64,000 bases of DNA from Granulicella aggregans (GCF_025685565.1 NZ_JAGSYE010000001.1:682001-746000); one strand, 5' to 3'; numbered from the stretch's first letter, positions 8,414 through 20,855 are shown. The notes: a model not told the origin generated them from the sequence alone. Numbers and translations are program-made.

Positions 8414-10459
8414 ATGGTAGGCATTCGCGCCCGCGCGAACCGCCTCCATCTCCTGCGACCCAAGACCTTCCTCGTCCTACTCGCAACCACGATCTCCGCC
8501 CACGCCGCCCCTCCCGAAAAACCCACATGGCGAACTCACATCGCCCCCATCGTCTACGCCCGCTGCACCACCTGCCACCACTCCGGCGGCTCCGGCCCAT
8601 TCCCTCTCACCACCTACGCCGACGTCAAACGCTACGCCTCCGTCATCGCCCCTGCCGTCGAGAGCCGCTACATGCCACCGTGGCTCCCCGTTCCTGGCCA
8701 CGGCGACCTGGCCGACTCCCGTCGCCTCTCCGACTCCGAACTCGCCCTCATCCGCCGCTGGATAGCCGCCAGCACCCCCGAAGGCGACGGCCCCATCCCC
8801 ACCGCGCCTACCTACAACGCCGACTGGCAGCTAGGCCCTCCCGACCTCGTACTGGAAACAGAGAACCCGGTTGAAGTCCCCGCCACCGGAACCGACCTCT
8901 TCGTCAACGTGATCCTCCCGAACCCTACGAAAGGAACTCACTGGGTCCGCGCCATGGAGATCAAGCCCGGCTCCCCGCGCATCGTCCACCACGCCAACGT
9001 CCTCATCGACCGCACCGCCTCCCTCCGCCACGCCCATCCAGCCGACTGGCAGCAAGGCATCCCCGGCATGGACATCAACGTCGACTCCGGCGACAACTTC
9101 GACCCCGACAGCCACTTCCTCTTCTGGAAGCCTGACTCGACCGCCCTCATCGAACCCGAAGGCATGCCCTGGCGGCTCGACGAGGGCAACGACCTCGTGT
9201 TGAATCTCCACCTGAAGCCTTCCGGCAAGCCAGAGTCCACCCGCGTCCGCATAGGGCTCTACTTCACCGACAAACCCGCCACCCGCCATCCCATGCTCCT
9301 CCAGCTCCAGCACGACGCCGCCCTCGATATCCCTCCCGGCGACGCCAGCTTCTCCATCGAAGATTCGCTAAAGCTCCCCGTCGCCGTGGACGTCCTTGGC
9401 ATCTACCCCCACGCCCACTACCTCTGCAAGCGCATGGAGGCCTGGGCGACCCTGCCATCTGGACAGCGCCGCGACCTCGTCCTCATCACCGACTGGGACA
9501 TCAACCGCCAGAGCGTCTATCGCCTCGCCCACCCGCTCCCGCTGCCCGCAGGCTCCGTCCTGCACATGCGCTACCTCTACGACAACTCCGCCGCCAACCC
9601 CCGCAACCCGCACACGCCTCCCGTCCGCGTCCACGCCGGCAACCGCTCCGAAGACGAGATGGGCCACTTCTGGATACAAGTTCTCCCCCAGCCGTCGAGC
9701 ACCATGACCGAGATCCAGGCTCGCGAGTCCCTCGAACGCGCCTGGATGGAGTCCGTCCTCCGCAAGTCTCCACAAGACCCCATTGCCCTCTACAACCTAG
9801 CCTCACTCGACCTGTCCGAAGGCAAGCCCGCCCAGGCCGCCGACCGTTACCGCAAGCTTCTCGTCGAGAAACCAGACGACCCACGCACCCTCACCGCCCT
9901 TGGCTCAGCCCTCGAAGCCAGCGGCGATCTCCCTGCCGCCCAAGCCCAGTTCCGCGCCGCCCACACCGCCGATTCAACCTACGCCGACGCCACCTTCGAC
10001 CTCGCCGCGCTCGATCTCCGTCTCGCCACTGCAACCGAATCCGCGCCCAACGCAGACGCCAACCTCACCGAGGCCGAATCCCTCTTCTTGATCGTCCTGG
10101 CCACCCACCCCAACGATTCCGAAGCCGAGCACCAACTCTCCCTCCTCTACGCCGCCGAGGGTCGCCTCGCCAACTCCCTCGCCCACCTTCAGCGCTGGCA
10201 ATCCCTCGCCCCCACCGACCCCGAACCACACCGCGCCCTCGCCCAGGTCTACATGCAGATGGGCCAGCTACCCGACGCCATCCGGGAACAGCAATCAGTC
10301 GTCACCCTCCTGCCCAACTCCTCCAACGACTGGAGCGACCTGGGCGTCATGCAGGCCCGCTCCGGCGACAAAGCCTCCGCCCGCCACTCCCTCGAACAGG
10401 CCATCAAGATCGACCCCACCAACCAGGCCGCCCAAAGCAACCTCACCATGTTGAAGTAA
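8414..10459 (+). CDS. Cytochrome c / copper type II monooxygenase-like protein with TPR repeats
   Basis: About 681 residues from the ATG at 8414, with an in-frame TTG at 8345 overlapping the previous stop as an alternative start. Order: an export segment ending ISAHAA; a c-type haem site CTTCH in ARCTTCHHSGGSGPFP; a region like the C-terminal copper monooxygenase domain (VHHANVLIDR, YPHAHYLCK, LHMRYLYDN); and from about residue 440 a run of TPR helices (PIALYNLASLDLSEGKPAQAADRY and so on). PHM-type enzymes use two coppers and ascorbate to hydroxylate carbon. Substrate here is unknown. The tight link with the redoxin suggests one periplasmic redox unit. Confidence 0.78.
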   Translation: MVGIRARANRLHLLRPKTFLVLLATTISAHAAPPEKPTWRTHIAPIVYARCTTCHHSGGSGPFPLTTYADVKRYASVIAPAVESRYMPPWLPVPGHGDLADSRRLSDSELALIRRWIAASTPEGDGPIPTAPTYNADWQLGPPDLVLETENPVEVPATGTDLFVNVILPNPTKGTHWVRAMEIKPGSPRIVHHANVLIDRTASLRHAHPADWQQGIPGMDINVDSGDNFDPDSHFLFWKPDSTALIEPEGMPWRLDEGNDLVLNLHLKPSGKPESTRVRIGLYFTDKPATRHPMLLQLQHDAALDIPPGDASFSIEDSLKLPVAVDVLGIYPHAHYLCKRMEAWATLPSGQRRDLVLITDWDINRQSVYRLAHPLPLPAGSVLHMRYLYDNSAANPRNPHTPPVRVHAGNRSEDEMGHFWIQVLPQPSSTMTEIQARESLERAWMESVLRKSPQDPIALYNLASLDLSEGKPAQAADRYRKLLVEKPDDPRTLTALGSALEASGDLPAAQAQFRAAHTADSTYADATFDLAALDLRLATATESAPNADANLTEAESLFLIVLATHPNDSEAEHQLSLLYAAEGRLANSLAHLQRWQSLAPTDPEPHRALAQVYMQMGQLPDAIREQQSVVTLLPNSSNDWSDLGVMQARSGDKASARHSLEQAIKIDPTNQAAQSNLTMLK

Positions 10460-10522
10460 AGATCCAGGGCGTCCTTCACCACCACGAATATCGCCTTGTG
10501 AGTCGCTTTCTTCATGCTCGAA

Positions 10523-12379
10523 TCACTTCGACGAGGCCGTGCGTTTTATGGGGGAGCTCTTCGATTCAACGTGAACAACTCTTTGCGGCGGCAGGGGAGC
10601 ATCTTCTCTCAACCCCGGCACGAACTGCCCTGCCGGAACCGGAACAATCTCGCTAAGCCGCCGAAAATCAAGCTGTGCAATAGAGAACTCCCCCGCTTGG
10701 CCTCCAAAACAGAGTAGTGCTACAAGGTGCCCATCCTTGAGCCACGACTTAACCTCATCGGGCATTCCAGTCTCCATAGGTGTCTCGCCAGGCACAGCAT
10801 AAGTGGATGAGCGTTTCCACGCGGCATCTTCCAACGCCTTCATCAAGTTGGGCTTTGCGATTACAGCCTCCACCAACCTAGACCACCTCGTGCAAAGCGC
10901 GACGAACTTCGCAAACTGTGGAAGCGTCAACGCTGCTCCCACACGGGTCGCGCCTGTGCTTCCCAGCAGTCCAGTTTCGTTCGCGATAAAGGTCTGCAAT
11001 CGGAATGCATTAATGAATTGTTTGACGTTCCGCGGATTATGGTCGAAGACAGCATCGGCCATGTCGATGCATTGGTTCAGCGTGCCAGAATCGTCTTCTC
11101 CATTCACGATCTGGATCGCCTTCGCCGACTTCTGGCTCGGCGGAAATAACTCCTCCGGCGGCTTCACATCAGGATTGATCATCGCCTTTAATCCCGACAC
11201 CCGCGGCACCGGCAGCGCGTACGACAGCTGGATAAACTTTTCCAGGAACCGATGCCCGTACTGCATCCCTACCGCAAACGTATCCCTCGCGTCCACGTTG
11301 TAAAGGTAAGGCAGAAGTTTTTCCTGCTTGGCCGCGAGCGCCGCCGCGACCTTGTCCCGGTCGAGCCCAAGAATCAGCCCAATCCGAGGAGCACTGCTCA
11401 GCAGAGTCAGCATGGATTGCAGCAATTCAGCCGCCTTCGAGTATTCGCAACGATCCAGATCGTCGATAAACACATAGACGTCATCATTGCCCGCATACGC
11501 AGTCACCAGCGACTGGAAGTCATGCGTGATCTGATCGATCAGCGGCAGCTTTTCCGTATAACTTGGCCGAGAGAACAGCTTTGTCCCCTTCTTCAGGTTG
11601 GCCGGACTGCCAAGTAAGTCGCCGAGCTGATGAAAAAATAACAGCAGCGCCGCCGCCGATCCTCCCATCCCACCGATCACGGCAAGCGTCTTTCCCGCAG
11701 CCTTCGTCGGATCCTTCTCAGACCAGAAGTCGCCCGCAAATGTAGAAAAATGAAGGTAGAGATACTGCCCGATCGCAACCAATGCGATCGTAGTCAAAAC
11801 GACCCCGAACACCATCTTCAGCGTCTCTATTGTGTCCTGCCACGAGATCCGCAACCGAATCAGCCGGAAGCGAGCGGCAATCCTTTCACGAATCGTCAGG
11901 CTCTTATTCATCTGCCGGTCAAAGTCGCGGATAAAGACCGCCCACAGTCCATCGTCCGCGTTGTATTGCCAGGCATTGAAGCGAACGAGTTTCTTCCGCC
12001 CTTTAGCTCTGAGCGCATCCTCGAGTTGCAACATGAACGAGGACTTGCCCGATCCCCAACTTCCTTCAATCGACAGCGTCAAGGGAGTCTTCGTATGCGG
12101 GTCGGCCAGGAAATTGGCGACCGCATCCACATATCGCTTGAAGCCCAGCCGCTCATCCGCAGTGCCCGCCGGTTGATCTCCCAGAACATGATTTGAAATC
12201 GCCTGGGAGCCGCCCTTTACAGGATCAGAAGAAGCCTTCGAAGCCGATGGAAGATCAGCCTGCGCTTGGCTCGAGGGGATCGGCACCGATTCAAGCTCGC
12301 GGTCGTCCCGGTCCTTCGGGGCGAAGTCGCGAAGAGACGCTTGTGATTTGCTGCGAGGCTGAGGTGGCGTGGCACGCAT
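10523..12379 (-). CDS. KAP-family P-loop NTPase with inserted membrane helices
   Basis: The ATG at 12379 gives 618 residues. A Ser/Gln-rich N-terminal leader of about 75 residues precedes the KAP NTPase core: Walker A GSWGSGKSS near residues 106-114, FNAWQYN, two TM helices inserted between the Walkers (VFGVVLTTIALVAIG and TLAVIGGMGGSAAALLLFF), Walker B VFIDDLDRC, and the family ILGLDRDKV and HNPRNVKQFIN arginine-type motifs. The two-helix insertion within the P-loop domain is the hallmark of KAP ATPases. Bacterial members are often tied to mobile or defence loci, but this one stands alone between a TPR protein and mutM. Its role is unknown. Confidence 0.85.
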   Translation of the reverse strand: MRATPPQPRSKSQASLRDFAPKDRDDRELESVPIPSSQAQADLPSASKASSDPVKGGSQAISNHVLGDQPAGTADERLGFKRYVDAVANFLADPHTKTPLTLSIEGSWGSGKSSFMLQLEDALRAKGRKKLVRFNAWQYNADDGLWAVFIRDFDRQMNKSLTIRERIAARFRLIRLRISWQDTIETLKMVFGVVLTTIALVAIGQYLYLHFSTFAGDFWSEKDPTKAAGKTLAVIGGMGGSAAALLLFFHQLGDLLGSPANLKKGTKLFSRPSYTEKLPLIDQITHDFQSLVTAYAGNDDVYVFIDDLDRCEYSKAAELLQSMLTLLSSAPRIGLILGLDRDKVAAALAAKQEKLLPYLYNVDARDTFAVGMQYGHRFLEKFIQLSYALPVPRVSGLKAMINPDVKPPEELFPPSQKSAKAIQIVNGEDDSGTLNQCIDMADAVFDHNPRNVKQFINAFRLQTFIANETGLLGSTGATRVGAALTLPQFAKFVALCTRWSRLVEAVIAKPNLMKALEDAAWKRSSTYAVPGETPMETGMPDEVKSWLKDGHLVALLCFGGQAGEFSIAQLDFRRLSEIVPVPAGQFVPGLREDAPLPPQRVVHVESKSSPIKRTASSK

Positions 12380-12530
12380 GATGCGAAAGTCTAGCGCGAT
12401 TCTTATGCCGTTTCGCAAGAATCTTTGTGGCCGATGCTCGCCTGGAATGTGGTTGTTTGTGATTCAAAGTCACCCGCTCAACCTCAACTCGACTTCTTAG
12501 AGATGTTCCCTTGAGCCCGGCAGTATTTCT

Positions 12531-13346
12531 TTACTTCTGGCAGGTTGAGCAGAAGTGCGTACTCCGCCCACCCACCACAATCTTCTTGATGGGAGCCTTG
12601 CAGACCACACAAGGCTCCCCCGTCCTCATGTAAACCTTGTGCTCAAGCTGGAAGAACCCGCGCACACCGTCCGCATCCACATAGTCCGACACCGAAGACC
12701 CACCCAGCGAGATCGCATGAGTCAGCACCGAGATCAGCGCCTCCCGCAGCCGTGCCAGTTCTGCCCGCGTCAGCCGCCCCGCCTGCCGCTTCGGCTTGAT
12801 CCCCGCCCGGAACAGGCTCTCATCCGCATAGATATTTCCCACCCCATGCAGCAGCGACTGGTTCAGCAGCGCCGCCTTGATCGCCGTCTTGCGACCACGA
12901 AACAGAGCCACAAACTCCTCCAGCGGGATCGTCAGCGGCTCCGTCCCCGGACCCGCGTAACCCTCCTCCACCTCGCTCACCACCGAAAGCCGCCCAAACC
13001 TCCGCGCGTCGACAAACCGCAGCTCCTTGCCTCCGCTCAAGCCCAGCACCGCATGGGTGTGCGGCGGCAGCGGTACCTCAGCCTCTGACACCAGCAGGCG
13101 CCCCGTCATCCCCAGATGCACCAGGAACTGCGAGTTTTTACCACTGCCGCGAAGGTCGCAAACAATCGTCTTCCCCACCCGATGCACCCGCTCAACCCGG
13201 CTCCCGGTCAGCACCTCGGCAATCTCCTCCGGAGGCGACTTGAACGTCTGCGGCTTGTTGCTGGTCCACACAGAGAGGACGATTTGACCGTGGATGCGAG
13301 CGTGGACGCCGTTTGCGACCGTTTCGACTTCGGGGAGTTCAGGCAT
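12531..13346 (-). CDS. mutM: Formamidopyrimidine-DNA glycosylase
   Basis: A 271-residue Fpg/MutM protein: catalytic N-terminal MPELPEVETV (Pro2 nucleophile, Glu3), VHLGMTGRL with the conserved lysine region before it, the H2TH segment LHGVGNIYADESLFRAGI, and the C-terminal zinc finger CVVCKAPIKKIVVGGRSTHFCSTCQ with four cysteines. It excises 8-oxoguanine and other oxidised purines and nicks the abasic site. All catalytic residues are present and the length is normal. It is a single gene, divergent from the outer-membrane-type protein at 13426. Confidence 0.97.
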   Translation of the reverse strand: MPELPEVETVANGVHARIHGQIVLSVWTSNKPQTFKSPPEEIAEVLTGSRVERVHRVGKTIVCDLRGSGKNSQFLVHLGMTGRLLVSEAEVPLPPHTHAVLGLSGGKELRFVDARRFGRLSVVSEVEEGYAGPGTEPLTIPLEEFVALFRGRKTAIKAALLNQSLLHGVGNIYADESLFRAGIKPKRQAGRLTRAELARLREALISVLTHAISLGGSSVSDYVDADGVRGFFQLEHKVYMRTGEPCVVCKAPIKKIVVGGRSTHFCSTCQK

Positions 13347-13425
13347 GACCTAGTCAGGTTACTGCAAGCTTCCTGTCCGATGCCGATTGTGCAAGGCCAA
13401 TCCCTCTGCAGCCGATAGAGCAGGG

Positions 13426-14361
13426 ATGAAGCGCTCACTCCATCTCCTAGCCCTCGCCGCACTGATCGCTCTTGCCTTCCTGGCTCCGCTGGCCTGCGCC
13501 GGCCAGGGCGCGCCACCTTTCCGGACAGAAGACCCCGAGACACCCGGCAATCGCCACTTGGAATTTAACTTTGGCGCGGCCGGAAACCGCAACCCCTCGG
13601 ACGGCGAGTACGAGCTGCCAAGTCTCGACCTCGCCTATGGTCTGGGCAGCCGGATGCAGCTGAAGTACGAGCTTCCGCTCGTCGTCGCCGAGACCCGGCC
13701 GACAGCAGACGACCCCACCGATGGGCGAGTCATCGGAGGCCTCGGCCACAGCGTTCTCGGGGCCAAGCTGCGCTTCTACCAGCACACGCCTGGCAATAGC
13801 TGGATCTGGCACGGAAGATCGGAAAAACGCGAAGGAGCGGAGTCGCCCGAGGAAGAGCCTAGCTTCGCCGCCAGCATCTTTCCCCGGCTCTCGCTCGACA
13901 ATCCGACCCGGAGCGTCGCCCGAGGCGTGATCGAACGCGGTCCGAATCTGCTGCTACCTGTCGAAGTCTCCGCAAGGATGGGCCCCATCCATCTGAACGG
14001 CGAGGCCGGCTACCAGTTCGGCAACCGCGACGTGCCCCAAAGCTGGGTCCGGGGCCTGATGATCGGCCACGACTTCAGGCGCGGCACCCAAGCCTACATC
14101 GAGATCTACGACCGCCAGGACGCAAACCGCATCGACGGTCTACAAAAGCGGAGGGATGCCACCGCCGAGTTGGGCGGACGGCAGACGCTGGGCCGCCACA
14201 AGCGGGTGCTCCTGCTCCTAATGGGAGGACGCAGCTTCCAGAGCGTCGTCCCCGAGAGAAGCCAGCCAAGCTGGATCGCGTATGTCGGCGTGCGATTCAT
14301 CCTTGGACCCGAAGAGGCAGTCTCCGAGCGGGAGGAAGAACCGGGCAAAAAAGAAGACTGA
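13426..14361 (+). CDS. Exported beta-barrel-like hypothetical protein
   Basis: The ATG at 13426 gives 311 residues with a clear signal peptide (MKRSLHLLALAALIALAFLA, cleavage near ACAGQG). The mature part begins PPFRTEDPETPGNRHLEFN and continues with alternating short strands (ELPSLDLAYGLGSRMQLKYELPLV), ending in IAYVGVRFILG followed by an acidic/basic tail. This looks like outer-membrane proteins of the 'transporter / phenol MetA' group that are often found with electron-transfer modules. A basic N-terminus followed by beta strands supports the outer membrane. Function is unknown. Confidence 0.65.
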   Translation: MKRSLHLLALAALIALAFLAPLACAGQGAPPFRTEDPETPGNRHLEFNFGAAGNRNPSDGEYELPSLDLAYGLGSRMQLKYELPLVVAETRPTADDPTDGRVIGGLGHSVLGAKLRFYQHTPGNSWIWHGRSEKREGAESPEEEPSFAASIFPRLSLDNPTRSVARGVIERGPNLLLPVEVSARMGPIHLNGEAGYQFGNRDVPQSWVRGLMIGHDFRRGTQAYIEIYDRQDANRIDGLQKRRDATAELGGRQTLGRHKRVLLLLMGGRSFQSVVPERSQPSWIAYVGVRFILGPEEAVSEREEEPGKKED

Positions 14362-14484
14362 AGGCGGCGAAGAACAGGAACTAGCTTCTCCATAAACCAT
14401 CGTCAGCACCAATAGAGCCCTCTGCTCATGTGCACGTTATAGATTCTTTACCCCCCGACAACGGCAGCACGCTATGCTCTCCTC

Positions 14485-15126
14485 ATGACCTCCAGCCCCC
14501 TGCGTTCCACGCTCCTGGCCATGCTGCTCGCCTCTTTCCATTGCGCGCACGCGCAAGACCAGAAACCCAGCTCGTCCAACCCATTGCCTTCAGGGCCAGC
14601 TCCCACCACACTCGTCCTGCCGAAATCAACTGGACCGGTGACGGTCTTTTCCTCCAGGCCTCAGGACGTTCCCCCAGACACTCCGGAGCTCTCCGAAGAG
14701 GACAGCTTCTGCACTACTCCTTCCAGCACCACCTACAAGACCGATCGACACCTGACCGCCGAAGAGAAGAAAGCCGTAGACCTCTACGCACGGAACACCA
14801 GTAAGACGATCTCGAGCAACTGGAAGATCCCGCGCGGAGCAGGTGATCCCTGGCGGAAAGGTGCTGTAGTCCGGATCCGCTTCGAGATTCTGCCGGACGG
14901 TTCTTTGAACAATCCGACCATCATGATGACCTCTGGCCGAGCCAGCTACGACCAGAGCGCGCTCGATAGCATCAAGCATTCGGCACCGTTCGCTCCCCCA
15001 CCACCTATCGATACAAGTCCGATGAAGGTGTGTTTTAGCTTTGGCTACCGCATGGATCCCAGCCACACTACCACCAGCGACCTCCCGGAAGACGTCTTCG
15101 CCAAGAAGAAGCCGTCGCCACAGTGA
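14485..15126 (+). CDS. Exported TonB/TolA C-terminal-like protein
   Basis: A 213-residue protein with signal peptide MTSSPLRSTLLAMLLASFHCAHA, a Pro/Ser-rich linker to about residue 85, and a C-terminal TonB/TolA-like domain (VVRIRFEILPDGSLNNPTI, then YDQSALDSIKHSAPFAPPPP). The strand-helix-strand pattern 'V.F.I..DG.. ..P.I..SSG...D..AL..I' is that of the TonB_2/TolA C-domain. There is a signal peptide instead of an uncleaved anchor, so it is not a full energy-transducing TonB. It precedes purA by about 100 bases. A role in the envelope is an inference. Confidence 0.72.
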   Translation: MTSSPLRSTLLAMLLASFHCAHAQDQKPSSSNPLPSGPAPTTLVLPKSTGPVTVFSSRPQDVPPDTPELSEEDSFCTTPSSTTYKTDRHLTAEEKKAVDLYARNTSKTISSNWKIPRGAGDPWRKGAVVRIRFEILPDGSLNNPTIMMTSGRASYDQSALDSIKHSAPFAPPPPIDTSPMKVCFSFGYRMDPSHTTTSDLPEDVFAKKKPSPQ

Positions 15127-15223
15127 CCGCCAGCGGGAGAGTCTGCGCGAAGTATAGAATTGCGTAGGGCGTTCGTCGCAGGCTGCGCTCCTATCTTTCG
15201 AATTCTTTGGAGCAGCAACTCTC

Positions 15224-16534
<1,311 letters not shown>

Positions 16535-16557
16535 GACGGATACAAGAGGAATTTTCT

Positions 16558-16845
16558 ATGGTGAGCTTCACAGTCCGACTGCGTTTCGATCACGAGCACC
16601 ACGAGCAAGTTGCCGAGCAACTGCGTGCCCTCACGCTGGCCTCCAGGCAGGAGCCCGGCTGCGTCAACTACGTGGCCCACTTCCTCGAGGCCGACTCGAA
16701 TACCGTCCTCATCTACGAGCAGTACAAGGACGACGACGCCCTCGAGTTCCACCGCAACACACCCCACTTTCACCAGTACGCCATCGGCGGTTTCTACCAG
16801 TTGATGCTGGAGCGGCAGATCGAGAACCTCACCGCCATCTGCTAA
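16558..16845 (+). CDS. Antibiotic biosynthesis monooxygenase (ABM) domain protein
   Basis: A 95-residue ABM-fold protein: the strand/helix MVSFTVRLRFDHEHHEQ, the signature SRQEPGCVNYVAHFLEADS, and YEQYKDDDALEFHRNTPHF near the end. This dimeric ferredoxin-like fold is used by small oxygenases, the AI-2 degradation protein LsrG and haem-degrading enzymes. The tryptophan/asparagine pair of haem-degrading IsdG types is not evident. AGGAA just before the ATG acts as a weak ribosome binding site. Cotranscription with purA is likely; function is unknown. Confidence 0.8.
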   Translation: MVSFTVRLRFDHEHHEQVAEQLRALTLASRQEPGCVNYVAHFLEADSNTVLIYEQYKDDDALEFHRNTPHFHQYAIGGFYQLMLERQIENLTAIC

Positions 16846-16944
16846 CGTGCGACCCTCTGGCTGCGTTTAATCGACATGACCATCCCGAGCTGCGGCGCCT
16901 GCTTTGACTAGCCCGCAGGGATGGGGCTACGATCCGGATAAGTT

Positions 16945-17526
16945 ATGTCGCTTACACATTCTGTCGAAGGGTGGGGTCGACTGAACGGGCACGGAGCTTC
17001 CGTGAAAGCCGGCAGATCACTCGCGCGTGGTGTGCGACATCTCCGGGTAGCGTTGCTGCTGGCGATCGCGGTCCTGGGCGTTGCAGCCGTCGCCCACGCC
17101 CAGCACGCCCACAAGGAACACAAGCGCGACGAGAAGCGGGAGATCGAAGCCGCCGAGCAGCAGTGGCGCACCGCCCAACTTGCCGGCGACGTTACCACCA
17201 TGGACAAGCTGCTCGCCGAAGATTACCTCGGCATCTCCAACAATGGGCAGCTGAACAACAAGACCCAGCAGCTCGAGCGCCTGCAGAAGCGGATGCTGGT
17301 GATTACAAAGATCGACGTATCGGATGTGAAGATCAAACTCCTGGGACGCGTGGGAATCGTCACTTCGCTGGCCCAGCTTGAAGGTACCAACGACGGACGT
17401 CCGCTCCAGGGACTCTTCCGCTACACCCGTATCTACAAACGCTACCCCGACGGCTCCTGGAAGATCACGAACTTCGAAGTCACCCGCGTCCCGAATAAGG
17501 GCGAACGCGGAGCCCCAACCGACTAG
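16945..17526 (+). CDS. Exported SnoaL/NTF2-like (DUF4440) protein
   Basis: A 193-residue product with a long basic N-terminus and a hydrophobic export segment (VALLLAIAVLGVAAVAHA, residues 33-50), then His/Lys-rich HAHKEHKRDEKRE and the NTF2-like core: IEAAEQQWRTAQLAGDVTTMDKLLAEDYLGI, typical of DUF4440. The N-terminus before the hydrophobic part is longer than a normal signal peptide, so a later start is possible, but no better ATG with a ribosome binding site is visible. DUF4440 proteins fold like steroid isomerases; activity is unknown. Confidence 0.75.
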   Translation: MSLTHSVEGWGRLNGHGASVKAGRSLARGVRHLRVALLLAIAVLGVAAVAHAQHAHKEHKRDEKREIEAAEQQWRTAQLAGDVTTMDKLLAEDYLGISNNGQLNNKTQQLERLQKRMLVITKIDVSDVKIKLLGRVGIVTSLAQLEGTNDGRPLQGLFRYTRIYKRYPDGSWKITNFEVTRVPNKGERGAPTD

Positions 17527-17550
17527 ACCCGCTTACAGCGAAGAAGCAGT

Positions 17551-17624
17551 GAAATGCCGCGGAGTAGCAGCGGGCTTCAGCCCGCGGTGACCCTCGCCAC
17601 CTTCAAGCGGGGCTTTGGCCCCGG
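17551..17624. repeat. Dispersed repeat family B copy 1 (GGGCTTCAGCCC type)
   Basis: The segment carries GGAGTAGCAGCGGGCTTCAG and continues with CCCGCGG, a 7-base stem around TTCA, followed 20 bases on by a second stem GGGGCTTTGGCCCC. A second copy with the same leading GAAATG...GGAGTAGCAG is at 36771-36839 and a looser relative at 28425-28485. It lies in the 239-base gap between the converging DUF4440 and HIT genes. Confidence 0.8.
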
Positions 17625-17685
17625 AGCCCGATCTCCATCCAGCTGACCGCGCGGATAAATTCGAAACACCAAATTTCTCTCAGGC

Positions 17686-17722
17686 CGTCATTCTGAGCCG
17701 AAGGCGCAGAATCCCCGCATTC
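17686..17722. repeat. Dispersed repeat family C copy 1 (GTCATTCTGAG type)
   Basis: CGTCATTCTGAG followed by a short variable stretch and AGAATCCCCGCATT. The same beginning and end occur at 34384-34420 and 50523-50558. It lies directly after the family B copy in the same intergenic gap. Confidence 0.78.
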
Positions 17723-17765
17723 CGCCCGTAGCCGCACGCCTCTCAAGGACAGCCGCTCCCTGAAG

Positions 17766-18344
17766 TCACGGCGTTTCGCCCAACTTCCCAAACGCCTCCC
17801 GCAGCCTCTCCCAAGTCACGTCCAGACTCTCCGGCAACACCCGCGTCTCACTCACCACTGTCATAAAGTTCGTATCTCCACTCCAGCGCGGAAGCCCATG
17901 CAGATGAATATGATTCGCGACGCCCGCCCCAGCCGCCTCACCCAGATTCAGCCCGAAGTTCAGCCCATCCGGCCGATAGACCGCCCGCAGACACCTCTCC
18001 ACCGACTGCGCCAGCGTCATCATCTCCCCAGCCGCCGCAGGTTCCAGCGCCGCCAGCGAATCCGTATGCCGGTACGGCACCACCATCACATGCCCAGTCG
18101 AATAGGGGTAGGCGTTCAGGCAGATGTAGCAAGAACTACCGCGATGGACGATGTGCGCCGCCTGCTCGGCCAGCTTCGCATCCATCCCCGAGGCGATCGC
18201 GAACTCCACCGACGCGATCATATTGCAGAAGACGCACGCATGGTCTCCCACCCAGGCTTCTAGCGCAACAGGAACGCCCTTGCGCAGGTTCTTTTCAGCA
18301 CGGCTTACGTAGCTGTAGCGCCAGGGAGTCCAGAGACGATCCAT
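17766..18344 (-). CDS. HIT-family hydrolase / AP4A phosphorylase-like
   Basis: A 192-residue histidine-triad protein: start MDRLWTPWRYSYV typical of the HIT subgroup, a CVFC zinc-type pair near residues 37-40, the ICLNAYPYSTGHVMVVPYRH strand pair, and the catalytic HIHLHGLPRW near residue 146. These enzymes hydrolyse or phosphorolyse AMP-linked phosphoesters such as diadenosine tetraphosphate. The His triad is intact. It converges with the DUF4440 gene across two intergenic repeats. The exact nucleotide substrate cannot be read from the sequence. Confidence 0.9.
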   Translation of the reverse strand: MDRLWTPWRYSYVSRAEKNLRKGVPVALEAWVGDHACVFCNMIASVEFAIASGMDAKLAEQAAHIVHRGSSCYICLNAYPYSTGHVMVVPYRHTDSLAALEPAAAGEMMTLAQSVERCLRAVYRPDGLNFGLNLGEAAGAGVANHIHLHGLPRWSGDTNFMTVVSETRVLPESLDVTWERLREAFGKLGETP

Positions 18345-18717
18345 GGAAGAAGGTTACAGCAGCCCTTGTCCGAAGATCGTTGCCTGCGGCCCAGCTCCAA
18401 GCATCCTCGCCATGTTTTGTGAAGCCCACATCAAAATACGCGTCACTCCCGCCCCGGCCACCGAATAACCGCCCTATTTGCATCATCCGTGGAGCGTATC
18501 CGGTTGACTACCACGAATCAGGGGCATATGCTTTTGATTGAGCTACCGCGTGTGGGATCCAAGTGCAGGCAGCCCCTCTGCAAGACATGTCCACTCTCCG
18601 ATTGACATATCTGAACCCGGAAACAAATCAAGCAGCCCTTTTTATCGGGAACTCCACCGATGGGCCTTGTCCCGGGATCGCAGAGCTTGAATCTTGGAAC
18701 CCGGAGTGCGCATCATC
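18345..18717. other. Intergenic region upstream of rpsA
   Basis: This 373-base gap separates the divergent HIT gene and rpsA. A TTGACA hexamer at 18603-18608 could be the -35 box of an rpsA promoter, but no good -10 stands at 16-18 bases from it. GGAG at 18703-18706 is the likely rpsA ribosome binding site. No gene or strong hairpin is seen. Confidence 0.4.
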
Positions 18718-20667
<1,950 letters not shown>

Positions 20668-20689
20668 TCGCACTCCAGCACCCAAGACT

Positions 20690-20717
20690 AAAGGCCATCC
20701 CAACCGGGATGGCCTTT
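20690..20717 (+). terminator. Rho-independent-type terminator after rpsA
   Basis: A perfect 12-base stem, AAAGGCCATCCC with GGGATGGCCTTT, and a 4-base AACC loop, 22 bases after the rpsA stop. The T-run after it is short (CTTT inside the arm), but the stem is strong and in the expected place. Confidence 0.85.
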
Positions 20718-20807
20718 ACCTTTGCGATCAAAAACGATAGTGGACGAGATAGGCGATCTCAGAACCTGCCTAGAAACTCGACGCCCGATCCAACAGGAAA
20801 ACACGTC

Positions 20808-20855
20808 CTCTCGACCGACCAACGGGAGTGGAGAGACCCCCTCATTTCGCCTTTG
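20808..20855. repeat. Dispersed repeat family D copy 1 (GGAGTGGAGAGACCCC type)
   Basis: CTCTCGACCGACC, then GGGAGTGGAGAGACCCCC and TCATTTCGCCTTTG. Longer copies with an internal stem are at 50602-50665 and 60781-60845, and a fragment near 34935-34955. It lies between the rpsA terminator and the convergent membrane-protein gene. Confidence 0.75.
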
